NCBI RefSeq assembly: GCF_006385785.1
Contig: NZ_VFSH01000012.1
Span: 1 to 62,221 of the forward strand
DNA: 62,221 nucleotides
Direction: 5' to 3'
Source: Streptococcus shenyangsis
Lineage (GTDB): Bacteria > Bacillota > Bacilli > Lactobacillales > Streptococcaceae
A model generated the notes under the pieces. The model did not search any database and had not been told where the DNA came from. It was given only the letters and a program-made list of their open reading frames with translations. Positions 45,340-55,800 of the stretch are shown piece after piece (the stretch's first letter is position 1; the number at the start of each line of letters is the position of its first letter). The translations under genes were made by a program, and so were the position numbers.

Positions 45340-45765
45340 TTATTTATTTTCTTCAGTTACAAATTGACTAAGCAGTCCGTTGATAAAGCGGGCTGATTTT
45401 TGATCTGAAAAATTCTTGGCAAGTTCAATAGATTCATTGACTGCTACCAGCTGAGGTGTATCAAATGATGTGATTTCAAAGATTCCCAAGCGTAGTAAGT
45501 TTTTTTCGACCAAGGTCAAGCGTTCAACTGTCCAGCCTGACTTGAGATGCTGGTTGATTTGGTTATCTAATTCTTCTTTTTGAGCTTGGATACCAGAAAC
45601 CAAGTTTAGAAGAAAGGCTGGGATTTGCACATCTGCATCTTCACGGTCATGTGTGTAGGCAAAGTGACAAGCTGTTTCCACATCTGTACCGAATTCAAGA
45701 CTCATAAGAGCTTGAAAAGCGCATTTACGAAGTTCGCGTCTAGATTCTAATAATGGACTAGTCAT
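45340..45765 (-). CDS. nusB: Transcription antitermination factor NusB
   Basis: A 141-residue helical protein that joins NusE in rRNA antitermination. The N-terminal [17 protein letters not shown] and the C-terminal [21 protein letters not shown] match the family. It overlaps the asp23 gene by 8 bases and is the last gene of efp-asp23-nusB. Confidence 0.94.
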   Translation of the reverse strand: MTSPLLESRRELRKCAFQALMSLEFGTDVETACHFAYTHDREDADVQIPAFLLNLVSGIQAQKEELDNQINQHLKSGWTVERLTLVEKNLLRLGIFEITSFDTPQLVAVNESIELAKNFSDQKSARFINGLLSQFVTEENK

Positions 45766-46147
45766 TGAGGAAGTCCTCGTTAAATAGATCTTTCAACTCA
45801 GGTTTTGGTGTTTTATCTGGAACGATTCCTGTAACATGGATATTGACAGCAGAAAGTTCTACATCAGCCATATCATGGACAGCATCTTTGACCGCTTTTT
45901 GAATAGCAAGAGCTACTTTTGGCACTTTCACACCGTACTCAAGATAGAGGTAGATGTCAGCAGTTAGTTCTTCGTTGCTTTCTTTTAAGTAGACGCCACG
46001 ACCAAGAGAGAGTTTTGATAAGGTATCAGATACGGATTTATTTGAAAATGAGTGGACACCATCAACTTTAGCAGTTGCGATGGCAATGATTTTTTCAAGT
46101 ACACGTGGAGCGATAACGATTTCGCCAAATTGTTCTTCAGTTCCCAT
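45758..46147 (-). CDS. asp23: Asp23/Gls24 family envelope stress protein
   Basis: A 129-residue protein of the Asp23/YloU family: [20 protein letters not shown] and [19 protein letters not shown] are typical. Family members gather at the membrane or respond to alkaline and cell-wall stress; the paralogue next to nusB is a constant neighbour in Firmicutes. It sits between efp and nusB in one transcript. The exact role is not known. Confidence 0.88.
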   Translation of the reverse strand: MGTEEQFGEIVIAPRVLEKIIAIATAKVDGVHSFSNKSVSDTLSKLSLGRGVYLKESNEELTADIYLYLEYGVKVPKVALAIQKAVKDAVHDMADVELSAVNIHVTGIVPDKTPKPELKDLFNEDFLND

Positions 46148-46168
46148 AGAATGACCTCTTTCTAGAGA

Positions 46169-46729
46169 TTAGGCACGAGAAACGTAAGTTCCTTCTGCAG
46201 TGTTGATGATCAATTTTTGTCCAGCTTCGATGAAGTCTGGAACGTTGACAACAAGTCCAGTTTCCATAGTTGCTGGTTTACCAGAACCTGTAACAGTAGC
46301 ACCTTTGATAGATGGTTGTGTTTCAGCAACTGTCAATTCAACAGTAGTTGGTACAGTTACACCGATTACTTCAGTTCCGTAGAATTGGATTTTCACATCA
46401 GAGTTTTCAAGGATGTAAAGCAGTTCATTTTCAACGTTTACGACTGGGATTTCGTATTGGTCGTAAGTTTCAGTGTTCATGAAGTAGGCAGTTTCATCCA
46501 TTTTGTACAAGTATTGAGCTGGAACAGTTTCGATAATAGCTTGTTCGAATTTTTCTTCTGGACGGTAGCTTGTATCAAAAGTAGAACCAGTACGGACATC
46601 ACGTAATTTCATACGCATGATAGTGTTCCCTTTACCTGGTTTATGGTGGCTAGCTTCCAAAACGCGGATCAATTTTCCGTCTGCAGTTTCAAATGTCATA
46701 CCAGCTTTCAATTTGCTTGCTTCAATCAT
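46169..46729 (-). CDS. efp: Elongation factor P
   Basis: A 186-residue three-domain factor that relieves ribosome stalling at polyproline. The modification-site loop is in the N-terminal domain ([14 protein letters not shown], Lys32 or near). Domain II begins around residue 66, and the C-terminal signature [20 protein letters not shown] is complete. It is first in the efp-asp23-nusB transcript. Proline-rich surface proteins in this window are plausible clients. Confidence 0.95.
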   Translation of the reverse strand: MIEASKLKAGMTFETADGKLIRVLEASHHKPGKGNTIMRMKLRDVRTGSTFDTSYRPEEKFEQAIIETVPAQYLYKMDETAYFMNTETYDQYEIPVVNVENELLYILENSDVKIQFYGTEVIGVTVPTTVELTVAETQPSIKGATVTGSGKPATMETGLVVNVPDFIEAGQKLIINTAEGTYVSRA

Positions 46730-46821
46730 GTTTTTACCTCTTTAATAAATATTATTACTCTTCATTTTACCATAAAATCTTCTGGAAATAAAGCCAAAAT
46801 AGTTATTGGGATTTGGTAGGA

Positions 46822-46850
46822 GCGAAAAAAACCAACCTCAGGGCTGGTTT
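46822..46850 (-). terminator. Terminator of gatCAB
   Basis: On the minus strand accagcc pairs with ggttggt (one G-T pair) around ctga, followed by a run of T. It lies after the gatB stop at 46861. Confidence 0.8.
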
Positions 46851-46860
46851 CTTTTACATA

Positions 46861-48303
46861 TTAATCTTCTTTCAACTTTGCCAATTCTTGGGCAAGTAGT
46901 TTAAGGGCAACTTGTGGGTTGGCTTGGCCTTTGGTTGCTTTCATCAGGAAGCCTGTGAAGGCCTTGTCTGCGTTACGTTTACCTGACTTGAAGTCGGCAA
47001 CTGCGGCTTCGTTATCCGCAAAGACTTGGTGGATAATTGGAATCAAGACAGCTGGATCTGAGATTTGGACCATGCCTGCTTTTTCCACGTATTCACGCGC
47101 TCCACCGCCATTTTTCGCCAGGTGGACAAAGACTTTCTTAGCAATCTTAGAAGAGATCGTACCGTCTTCGATGATGGCAATCATTTCAACCAAGTTTTCT
47201 GGTGTCAATTCGATTTGTTCCAGTGTCTTGCCTTCAGCGTTCAAGAACTGAGCAACCTCACCTTGGAGCCAGTTAGAGACTTGTTTAGCATCGCCACCGA
47301 GAGCAACAGCTTTTTCAAAGAAATCAGAAGTGACTTTGTTCGCAGTTAACTGACTAGCATCATAGTCTGACAAGCCAAGGTCAGATACATAACGCGCACG
47401 GCGTTCTTTTGGAAACTCTGGCAACTCTGTACGCATTTCTTCGATCCACTCATCTGAAATTTCAAAGATAGGTAGGTCAGGTTCTGGGAAGTAGCGGTAG
47501 TCAGCAGCGCCTTCCTTAACACGCATGAGGATAGTTGTCTTGTTGGCTTCATCGTAACGGCGTGTTTCTTGGCGAATTTGACCACCTGAACGAAGGATTT
47601 CAGCCTGACGTTGGACTTCGTATTCAAGACCTTTGCGGACATTTGAGAAGGAATTCAAGTTCTTCAACTCAGTCTTGGTACCGAATTTTTCTTGACCATA
47701 AGGACGAAGGGAGATGTTAGCATCCACACGCATAGAACCTTCTTCCATCTTGATGTCAGAAATACCAGCGTACTGGATGACTTCCTTGAGGGCTGTCAGA
47801 TAAGCGTAGGCTTCTTCTGGCGAACGCATGTCAGCTTCAGATACAATCTCGATCAATGGCACCCCTTGGCGGTTGAGGTCTACATAAGAGTAGCCGTCTG
47901 TACCGTGGGTGTTTTTACCAGCATCTTCCTCTAGGTGGGCGCGTTCGATACCGATTTTCTTGGTCGTACCGTCTTCTAGCTCAACTTCAATCCATCCATT
48001 GTAACCAATTGGCTCATCAAATTGAGAAATTTGGTAGGCTTTGGGATTATCAGGATAGAAGTAGTTCTTGCGGTCAAAGTGCATCTTTTTATGGATGTCC
48101 ATATTGAGGGCAAGAGCAGCCTTGATACCGGCATCAACAACACCTTTATTGAGAACTGGCAGAACTCCTGGGAAAGACCAGTCAATCACGTTAGTGTTGG
48201 CATTTTGCTCATTTCCAAAGTGGGCAGAAGTAGGTGAGAAGATTTTTGAATTGGTGTTGAGCTCTACGTGGACTTCAAGTCCAATGACTGTTTCAAAGTT
48301 CAT
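46861..48303 (-). CDS. gatB: Aspartyl/glutamyl-tRNA amidotransferase subunit B
   Basis: A 480-residue subunit that binds mischarged Glu-tRNA-Gln (and Asp-tRNA-Asn) and activates the acyl group with [15 protein letters not shown] opens the cradle domain and [20 protein letters not shown] follows near residue 152. The C-terminal helical and YqeY-like tail domain ends the protein. It overlaps gatA by one base (gatA stop and gatB ATG). Confidence 0.96.
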   Translation of the reverse strand: MNFETVIGLEVHVELNTNSKIFSPTSAHFGNEQNANTNVIDWSFPGVLPVLNKGVVDAGIKAALALNMDIHKKMHFDRKNYFYPDNPKAYQISQFDEPIGYNGWIEVELEDGTTKKIGIERAHLEEDAGKNTHGTDGYSYVDLNRQGVPLIEIVSEADMRSPEEAYAYLTALKEVIQYAGISDIKMEEGSMRVDANISLRPYGQEKFGTKTELKNLNSFSNVRKGLEYEVQRQAEILRSGGQIRQETRRYDEANKTTILMRVKEGAADYRYFPEPDLPIFEISDEWIEEMRTELPEFPKERRARYVSDLGLSDYDASQLTANKVTSDFFEKAVALGGDAKQVSNWLQGEVAQFLNAEGKTLEQIELTPENLVEMIAIIEDGTISSKIAKKVFVHLAKNGGGAREYVEKAGMVQISDPAVLIPIIHQVFADNEAAVADFKSGKRNADKAFTGFLMKATKGQANPQVALKLLAQELAKLKED

Positions 48304-49769
48304 TAATTGTCACCTCCAAAAATCACGGGTTGTTGTTTATGGTAGTCTGTTGTTGCTTCAAAAGCAGCAGCAGCTTGGTAAATGGTTTCCTCAGAATACT
48401 TAGGACCAATCAATTGTAGACCGACAGGTAGACCTTGAGAGAATCCAGCAGGAATCGAAATTCCTGGGAGACCAGCCAAGTTGACTGGGATGGTCAAAAG
48501 GTCAGCCAAGTACATGGCAACTGGGTCGTGGTTGAGAGAATCCAAGTCATAGGCAACGCTTGGTGCAGTTGGGCCCAAAATCAAGTCGTAATCCGCAAAG
48601 ACTTTTTCGAAATCTTGAATGATGAGTGTACGAACTTGACCAGCCTTTTTGTAGTAAGCATCATAGTAACCTGATGAAAGGCTGAAAGTACCTAGCATGA
48701 TACGACGTTTTACCTCTTCACCGAAACCTTGGCTACGGCTGTTTACATAGATTTCATCAAGATTAGTCGCATCTTCTGCGCGGTAGCCGTAACGGATACC
48801 GTCAAAACGTTGCAAGTTTGATGAAGCTTCAGATGAAGCGATGATGTAGTAAACTGCCACACCGTATTTAGAGTGAGGAAGGCTGACTTCTTCGACGATA
48901 GCGCCAAGTTTTTCAAAGTGCTTAGCAGCATTTAGAATAGTTTCCTTAACCTCTGGGTCAATCCCTTCACCAAGGTATTCCTTAGGCAAAGCGATTTTCA
49001 TGCCCTTGATGTCTTGACCGATTTTTGAAGTAAAGTCGGCAATGCGGACAGGAGCAGAAGTGGAATCTTTAGCATCTTCGCTAGCAATAGCGTTGAGTAA
49101 GAGGGCGTTTTCCTTAACAGTAGGAGCAAAAGGTCCAATCTGGTCTAGCGAACTACCGAAGGCAATGAGACCGAAACGTGAAATTGTTCCGTAGGTTGGT
49201 TTGAGACCAACAATCCCGTTGAAGGCGGCAGGTTGGCGGATAGAACCACCAGTATCAGAACCAAGTGACAAGCGGACTTGACCTGAGGCTACGGCTGCGG
49301 CAGAACCACTTGATGAACCACCGGGAACCTTGCTTTGGTCCCAAGCATTTTTAGTGGCACCATAGTGTGAAGTTTCACCTGAACCACCCATGGCAAATTC
49401 GTCCATGTTGGTCTTTCCAATGATAATCATGCCTTTTGATTTAGCATTTGACACAGCTGTCGCATCAAAGATAGGCTCGTAGTTGTAGAGCATTTTTGAG
49501 GCAGCAGTTGTGAGAATACCGTCTGTAGAGATATTATCCTTAACTGCAAGTGGAATTCCTGAAAGGACATTATCAGCATCAATTCCAGCTTCATCAATGG
49601 CTTTAGCTTGAGCAAGTGCTTGCTCCTTAGCGATGGTAACAAAAGCGTTAATAGCTGTCTCGCGAGACTTGATATCTTCAAGCGTAGCTTGGGTCAATTC
49701 AGTTGCAGAAATTTCCTTAGAGACAAGGAGATTATGCAAGTCTTCAATGGTTTTATTGTTAAAAGTCAT
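48303..49769 (-). CDS. gatA: Aspartyl/glutamyl-tRNA amidotransferase subunit A
   Basis: A 488-residue amidase-signature glutaminase that supplies ammonia to GatB. The Ser-cisSer-Lys centre is visible: Lys77 in PLAVKDNIS and the serine cluster [14 protein letters not shown] near residue 150. It overlaps neighbours by one base on each side, giving stoichiometric production of GatC, GatA and GatB. Confidence 0.96.
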   Translation of the reverse strand: MTFNNKTIEDLHNLLVSKEISATELTQATLEDIKSRETAINAFVTIAKEQALAQAKAIDEAGIDADNVLSGIPLAVKDNISTDGILTTAASKMLYNYEPIFDATAVSNAKSKGMIIIGKTNMDEFAMGGSGETSHYGATKNAWDQSKVPGGSSSGSAAAVASGQVRLSLGSDTGGSIRQPAAFNGIVGLKPTYGTISRFGLIAFGSSLDQIGPFAPTVKENALLLNAIASEDAKDSTSAPVRIADFTSKIGQDIKGMKIALPKEYLGEGIDPEVKETILNAAKHFEKLGAIVEEVSLPHSKYGVAVYYIIASSEASSNLQRFDGIRYGYRAEDATNLDEIYVNSRSQGFGEEVKRRIMLGTFSLSSGYYDAYYKKAGQVRTLIIQDFEKVFADYDLILGPTAPSVAYDLDSLNHDPVAMYLADLLTIPVNLAGLPGISIPAGFSQGLPVGLQLIGPKYSEETIYQAAAAFEATTDYHKQQPVIFGGDN

Positions 49770-50071
49770 TAGGCATCTCCTCCATCGTCTAGGATAGCTG
49801 GTACCTTGATATAGTAGTTGTCTTTTTCAGGTACGTTTTTAAATAAGCGATCACGGTCTGTTCCTTCTTCGGCCACATCAGGGCGGAGCACAGTCTTGCG
49901 ATCAGCCATGGTCGTAGTAGGTGCGACACCAGTTGTGTCAACTTCGCCCAGCAATTCAACCATGTCAACAATCTTAGACAAGGTCGTCGCAAAGGCAGCA
50001 GTTTCTTCTTCAGAGAATCTTAATTTTGAAAGATTGGCAACGTGTGTTACCTCTTCTTGCGTAATTTTCAT
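49769..50071 (-). CDS. gatC: Aspartyl/glutamyl-tRNA amidotransferase subunit C
   Basis: A 100-residue subunit that wraps around the GatA-GatB interface. [20 protein letters not shown] and LRPDVAEEG match the family. First gene of the gatCAB operon. A minus-strand extended -10 (tggtaaaat, near 50119-50111) lies upstream. Confidence 0.94.
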   Translation of the reverse strand: MKITQEEVTHVANLSKLRFSEEETAAFATTLSKIVDMVELLGEVDTTGVAPTTTMADRKTVLRPDVAEEGTDRDRLFKNVPEKDNYYIKVPAILDDGGDA

Positions 50072-50165
50072 CTTGCATCCTTTCGTGAAATGATGATTTT
50101 TAGTCTGTTCTATTTTACCATATTTTCCTATAAATAAGGGAGGGATAAGTGAAAAGAAATAGAAA

Positions 50166-50194
50166 TTGAAAAAAATGCTAAAATCCGATATAAT
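50166..50194 (+). promoter_or_regulatory. Promoter of prfC
   Basis: TTGAAA (50166-50171), 17 bases, TATAAT (50189-50194), about 90 bases before the ATG at 50284. Confidence 0.8.
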
Positions 50195-50283
50195 GGAGTG
50201 TTGAAAGGAATGGTAAAATCCAATGTAAAAATCATTCTTAGCTATTGAAACAAGAAAAATAGAGAATCAAAGAAAGAGAACTT

Positions 50284-51828
50284 ATGAATATTCAAGAAGA
50301 AATTAAGAAACGCCGTACTTTTGCCATTATCTCCCACCCTGACGCGGGGAAAACAACCATCACTGAGCAACTGCTCTACTTTGGGGGCGAGATTCGTGAA
50401 GCTGGTACCGTAAAAGGGAAGAAAACAGGAACTTTTGCCAAGTCTGACTGGATGGATATCGAGAAGCAACGTGGGATTTCGGTGACCTCATCTGTGATGC
50501 AATTTGACTACGACGGAAAACGCGTGAATATCCTCGACACGCCAGGACACGAGGACTTTTCAGAAGATACCTATCGTACCTTGATGGCGGTGGATGCTGC
50601 GGTCATGGTCGTGGACTCTGCTAAGGGTATCGAGGCTCAGACTAAGAAATTATTTGAGGTTGTGAAACATCGTGGCATTCCAGTCTTTACCTTTATGAAC
50701 AAGCTAGACCGTGACGGTCGTGAGCCACTAGACCTCTTGCAAGAGTTGGAAGAAGTCTTGGGCATTGCTAGCTACCCGATGAACTGGCCAATCGGGATGG
50801 GGAAAGCCTTTGAAGGCTTGTATGACCTTTATAACCAACGCTTGGAGCTCTACAAGGGGGATGAACGTTTCGCTAGTCTAGAAGATGGGGACAAGCTTTT
50901 TGGTAGCAATCCTTTCTACGAGCAAGTCAAGGATGACATTGAGCTTTTAAATGAAGCTGGAAATGAATTCTCAGAGGAAGCTATTCTGGCTGGAGAATTG
51001 ACACCTGTCTTCTTCGGTTCAGCCTTGACAAACTTTGGTGTGCAAACATTCCTTGAAACCTTCCTTAAGTTTGCTCCAGAACCACATGGACACAAGAAAA
51101 CAGATGGTGAAATTGTGGGTCCTTATGACAAGGATTTCTCAGGATTTGTCTTTAAAATTCAAGCCAACATGGACCCTCGTCACCGTGACCGTATCGCCTT
51201 TGTCCGTATCGTATCGGGTGAATTTGAGCGTGGTATGAGTGTCAACCTGCCTCGTACTGGTAAGGGCGCTAAACTGTCGAATGTTACTCAGTTTATGGCG
51301 GAAAGTCGTGAGAATGTGACCAATGCCGTGGCAGGAGATATCATCGGGGTTTACGATACAGGTACTTATCAGGTTGGGGATACCTTGACAGTTGGAAAAA
51401 ACAAGTTTGAATTTGAACCCCTGCCAACCTTTACACCTGAGATTTTTATGAAAGTTTCTGCTAAGAATGTTATGAAGCAAAAATCCTTCCACAAGGGGAT
51501 TGAGCAATTGGTGCAAGAAGGAGCCGTTCAGCTCTATAAGAATTACCAAACAGGTGAGTACATGCTAGGAGCTGTGGGGCAACTCCAGTTTGAAGTCTTT
51601 AAGCACCGTATGGAAGGTGAGTACAATGCAGAAGTAGTCATGACCCCAATGGGTAAAAAGACCGTTCGTTGGATTAAGCCTGAGGACCTAGATGAACGGA
51701 TGTCATCAAGCCGAAATATCTTGGCTAAAGACCGTTTTGACCAGCCAGTCTTCCTCTTTGAAAATGACTTTGCCTTACGTTGGTTTGCGGATAAGTATCC
51801 AGACGTAGAGTTAGAGGAAAAAATGTAG
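50284..51828 (+). CDS. prfC: Peptide chain release factor 3
   Basis: A 514-residue translational GTPase that recycles RF1/RF2 after termination. G-domain motifs in order: [15 protein letters not shown] (G1), [14 protein letters not shown] (G3) and [10 protein letters not shown] (G4). Domains II and III follow. The gene is monocistronic. The stop TAG at 51826-51828 lies directly before the array of hairpin repeats; the first hairpin (51837-51868) may act as its terminator. Confidence 0.96.
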   Translation: MNIQEEIKKRRTFAIISHPDAGKTTITEQLLYFGGEIREAGTVKGKKTGTFAKSDWMDIEKQRGISVTSSVMQFDYDGKRVNILDTPGHEDFSEDTYRTLMAVDAAVMVVDSAKGIEAQTKKLFEVVKHRGIPVFTFMNKLDRDGREPLDLLQELEEVLGIASYPMNWPIGMGKAFEGLYDLYNQRLELYKGDERFASLEDGDKLFGSNPFYEQVKDDIELLNEAGNEFSEEAILAGELTPVFFGSALTNFGVQTFLETFLKFAPEPHGHKKTDGEIVGPYDKDFSGFVFKIQANMDPRHRDRIAFVRIVSGEFERGMSVNLPRTGKGAKLSNVTQFMAESRENVTNAVAGDIIGVYDTGTYQVGDTLTVGKNKFEFEPLPTFTPEIFMKVSAKNVMKQKSFHKGIEQLVQEGAVQLYKNYQTGEYMLGAVGQLQFEVFKHRMEGEYNAEVVMTPMGKKTVRWIKPEDLDERMSSSRNILAKDRFDQPVFLFENDFALRWFADKYPDVELEEKM

Positions 51829-52370
51829 ATCGCCAAAGTTACTTGATTGTGTAACAATCTAAGTAACTAACGCCAAGTTTCTATGGAACTTGGCTAGGCG
51901 CTCCACTAGTAAAGTTTTACGAATAATATCGATTCGTAAAACTTTACGTCGTAACGGGTAGTGAGTGGTCTAGCTAACTGCCTCACTAACTGAGTTTTAC
52001 AAATGGAATCGATTTATAAAACTCAGTGTCGTAATCTAATAATCGGTAACCGCTATGGCGGTCTACCTAAACGCTTCACTAGGAAAAATCCACGAATATT
52101 ATCGATCCGTGGATTTTTCCGTCGTAACTTGTAGTGAGTGGTCTAGCTAACTGCTTTACTAACTACGTTTGGCAAATGGAATCGATTTGCCAAACTCCGT
52201 GTCCTAGTGTAACAATTGGGAAGCCTTATGTCATTTGAGCTATCCGTTATTATTAGAATAAGTCCATGAATGTTATTGTTCGTGGGCTTTTCATCGTAAT
52301 TTTAGATAGTTAGAGTAGCTGTCTTTCTTACTAAATTTTGTCAATATAATGTTCTCCGCCCTTTTCTGTG
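51829..52370 (+). repeat. Tandem array of a 173-bp structured repeat, about three decaying copies
   Basis: Unit: small hairpin with a CTATGG loop, cgctYcactag, large hairpin, cgtcgtaac, linker gtagtgagtggtctagctaa, another large hairpin, gtgtcgtaa. Large stems and 7-base loops: 51909-51924/51932-51947 (16 bp, loop aatatcg); 51990-52004/52012-52026 (14 of 15, ggaatcg); 52082-52097/52105-52120 (15 of 16, attatcg); 52167-52177/52185-52195 (11 bp, ggaatcg); a weaker one at 52260-52289. ATCGAT recurs at 51928, 52008, 52101 and 52181 (spacing 80, 93, 80). Stem sequences differ while pairing is kept. The third copy is degraded. A hairpin at 51837-51868 just after prfC may be its terminator. Not a family I recognise. 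Confidence 0.85.
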
Positions 52371-52634
52371 CTAGTTCAGTAAAATTCTTTTATAAGACAA
52401 GAATTTCAGTAACTAAGGAGACTAATCAAAAACTTGATAGAACACATGTTTTCTTGCCAATCTACTCACGTAATATCCTAGTGAAACTATATGTATTGAA
52501 ATTTAACAGTGAACTCTAGCTAGCGCTGTGATTCGGCAATAGTATGATTGATTAATGAAATAGAATGTTTGAATATAGAAAAATTTATATTTTTATTCAA
52601 AGTAAAATAAATTAGAAGTATACAAAAAATAGCG
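52371..52634. other. AT-rich non-coding stretch between the hairpin array and the adhesin promoter
   Basis: I see no gene, RNA or clear repeat here. It includes the short palindromic stretch agctagcgct near 52515. Composition is very AT-rich towards the right end. Confidence 0.5.
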
Positions 52635-52660
52635 ATATATATATATATATATATATATAT
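52635..52660 (+). repeat. Dinucleotide repeat (AT)13 upstream of the serine-rich adhesin
   Basis: Thirteen AT units in a row, about 80-105 bases upstream of the likely -35 of the adhesin gene. Dinucleotide tracts of this length can change copy number by slippage. Confidence 0.85.
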
Positions 52661-52741
52661 TAAATGCGTTTTCGGTTTATTTATAAAAGTTTTATATTAA
52701 ACATAAAACGTTATTATATAGTATTATTTTTTTGAATTCTA

Positions 52742-52770
52742 TTGCTTTTTAAATCAATTTTTTTTATAAT
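52742..52770 (+). promoter_or_regulatory. Probable promoter of the serine-rich adhesin
   Basis: TTGCTT (52742-52747), 17 bases, TATAAT (52765-52770), about 65 bases before the ATG at 52835. Confidence 0.65.
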
Positions 52771-52780
52771 ATTAAAGATT

Positions 52781-52818
52781 AACTTAGAATTGGGTGAATT
52801 GTACCCTTAACCTAAGTT
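52781..52818 (+). promoter_or_regulatory. Leader hairpin just before the adhesin ribosome site
   Basis: aacttag (52781-52787) pairs with ctaagtt (52812-52818), and inside it gggt (52792-52795) pairs with accc (52803-52806). It ends six bases before aaggaga (52824-52830), so it may affect mRNA stability or initiation. Confidence 0.55.
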
Positions 52819-52834
52819 TAGAAAAGGAGATAAC

Positions 52835-55800
52835 ATGTTTTTCAGACGTCAAGAGGGTCAATATCGTGAAACTGATCGTGTGACCCGCTATAAGTTAGTG
52901 AAATCCGGTAAGCATTGGCTACGGGCTTCCACTTCTTTATTTGGTTTGTTTAAGGTTTTCCGTGGTAGTGTCGACACTACTCAAGTTATGACCGAAGTGG
53001 TTGAGAACCAAACAAACAATACGATTACAGGCCTCGATATTATAAGGGGACTTGCAGCTACAGGAGCTGTATTAGGCGGAGCAGTGGCAACACAAACTAC
53101 TGTTCATGCCAATGATGCGGTTGCTCTTGAAAAGACATTGGAGTCATCGGATGTTTTAGCTACAAATGACTCAGTCGTTCTTGGATCTGTTTCGAAAGCA
53201 AATCCAGAAGAATCGGCAAGTTTGTCACACTCAGAAAGCGAGAGTGTGTCTAGTTCAGAATCGACTTCTGCTAGCCAATCAGTGAGCGCTAGCACTTCTG
53301 CAAGTATGTCAGCAAGTACTTCTGCTTCTGTTAGTGCGTCGACAAGTACTTCTGCAAGTGTATCAGCAAGCACTTCTGTAAGTTCTAGTCAGTTGATGGT
53401 TCATTCAGAGGACAGTTCGGTTGCGACTAGCGCTGCTAGTGTTGAAACTGCTGGACAATCCGAATCTACTTCAGCTGAAAATCAAGTAGTTAGTCAAGGC
53501 TTGCCAAACTCTAATTTGTCTGCACCTGTCTTGGACTCTGCTAAGTCAGCAACAGGTTTGATAGAGAAAACTTCCGAATTAACAAGTTTGGCAGGAGTGA
53601 CTGCTGGTGCCTTGTCATCGGTAGAAGTATCTACAAAGAAAAATGAAGAAGATCGTAAAAAGCTGGCTAAAATTTCAGCTGAAATGGGTGAGTATTTAGC
53701 TAAGGCGGCAGATCTTCCAGATACGAGTGCAGCCATCCTTAAGGTGGAAACTGCCATTACTGAGATTGAGTCAGCTTTAAAGGATCCAACTGCTGATCTT
53801 GGTAGTGTTGTCAAAACGGCAACTTCAGCTCGTAATTCTATTGCCAATGCAGTTTTACGTGCCACTTCAGGTCAACGTGATGGCCGTAATGGACAAGCGA
53901 TAGAGAGGGGTGCTTCTCCTAGAGCAACATTCTCTAGCCATGGTACGACAGCCTCAATTGCGTCTACTAATTATAATCCAAATACTCATGAAGTTGTTTG
54001 GCGTATTAATATGCATGCTAACAATGCCTTGCATCATGTAGGGCTGATTGCGGATGTAGATTCCAATACGACGATTAATCGTGTGACCTTTAATGGACAA
54101 GAGATGGCGAAACGTGGTGGTTCAAGAAATGAGTATGTCTATGATATCCGCCATGATAAACAAAGAAACCTAGAAGCAACGCTTGAAGTTCATGCCACTG
54201 TAAACAAGCAGTCGAAAGCTGCAAGCTTGAACGCAAAAGTTGCTACAAGTAGTCAACCGTTTACAAGTGCGGATACTTCTGGAAATTATAGCGGTTCAAT
54301 CAGTTCAACTGTTCCAACTAGTGGGACAGGTCAGTATAGAAGTGCGGGAGGTCAGGACCGTACGGCAGATAATATACCTACTCTTTCGATTTCGCCTTCT
54401 TCTGTAGAAATATATAACGATGAAGTACTTGGTGGCTCAACTGGTATTCCATTTGTCATGAGAGATGATAAAGGGGTGGTAAGTTTGCTATCTAGTCCGA
54501 ACAATACTATCATCACTGGTTTGACCATGAAGTATGCACCAATCGGTAATCAAGGGTTTAAACCTTATTATTCTAATGGACAGTATCCTAGAGAACACAC
54601 ATCGGTTGTAAGTGGAACAATTGGTCGTAGTGACGGCTGGAAACCAATGACTCCGGGTACTTATCCTCTTAACTTCCAAGTGGTTGATACTATAGGGCAA
54701 CGTACCGATGGAAGTTTAAATCTGACGATCAAAGGTTACAATGAGCGTAATACTCCTATTAGTGGAGATGCTGTTGCAGTCAACAACCCTGCATCTTTGA
54801 GTAAGACTGAGAAAGATCAAATCCTAGCTAACTTCAGGAGCAAAAATGCTGATATTCTCGCGGGTACTGACTATGTGAAGGACTCTGAAGGCAATAAAGA
54901 AATTACGGTATCTGATACAGGTCTTATCACTCTTACTTATCGTGATAATACTGTTGATACAGTTCAAGCGAATGTGACAGATGCAACTGAGCCAACTGTT
55001 GATTACACTGTGAAAGTAAATAATCAAACACCCAAAACAGATAGTGATGGACGTTTTATTTTTTATGCTGGAGATAGGATTCAGATTACTTTCACTGGTA
55101 ATGACAACTTTGGAAAATTAACAGAATTGACATTGAATAAGCAAGGTTCAAATAAAAAATTAGAGCCTCTGAATGACTTCTTTGAAGGAAACTCTACTAA
55201 ATGGGGGAGTGGTGCAGTAGACAATATTACAAGTCTAACTACCGCTCCAGCTACAAAGACAGTGGATGTTACTGTCAATGATAATATGCAGTGGTCGTCT
55301 GGTAATAAATTTTCTCGTGTAGTTAAAGCAGTCGATCCTTCAGGGAATTCTAAAATTAGTTCTTGGTTTGGTGTTGTTCAAGGGGAGCTAAAGGATCGTC
55401 TTCCAGTGACAAATCCTGAATTGACAACTGTTGCAAATAAAAACAACTTGACCGGAGAGGAAAAGACTGCTGTCAAGAATGCCATCTATGCCAAAAATGC
55501 TAAAGCAGATCACCGTATCGATGATATTGAAGTCCAGGCAGATGGTACAGCAACGATTGTCTACAATGATAAAACACGTAGTACTCCAATTCCACAGTCA
55601 GCTACAGTCAATGAGCGACCAACAATTAAAAACTTAACTCCTGGACCTAATGCAAAAATTGATGGTGAGAATCCGCGTAAGATTATCGTTTATCGTGAAG
55701 AAGAATTCAGTGTGGATGTTAATTTGACTGATGACCGTGGTCGATTGGACCAGATTAAGGTTCACAAAAATGCCTATAATGAACGTCCGTCACGTGATTT

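Noticed and set aside
51869..52300. CRISPR array or tRNA cluster in the hairpin region
   Set aside because: The hairpins differ in sequence, spacing alternates between 80 and 93 bases with conserved linkers, and there is no acceptor/T-arm pattern or cas gene.
53104..53865. Minus-strand frames in the first serine-rich part of the adhesin
   Set aside because: Repeat-driven antisense frames within a continuous plus-strand coding region.
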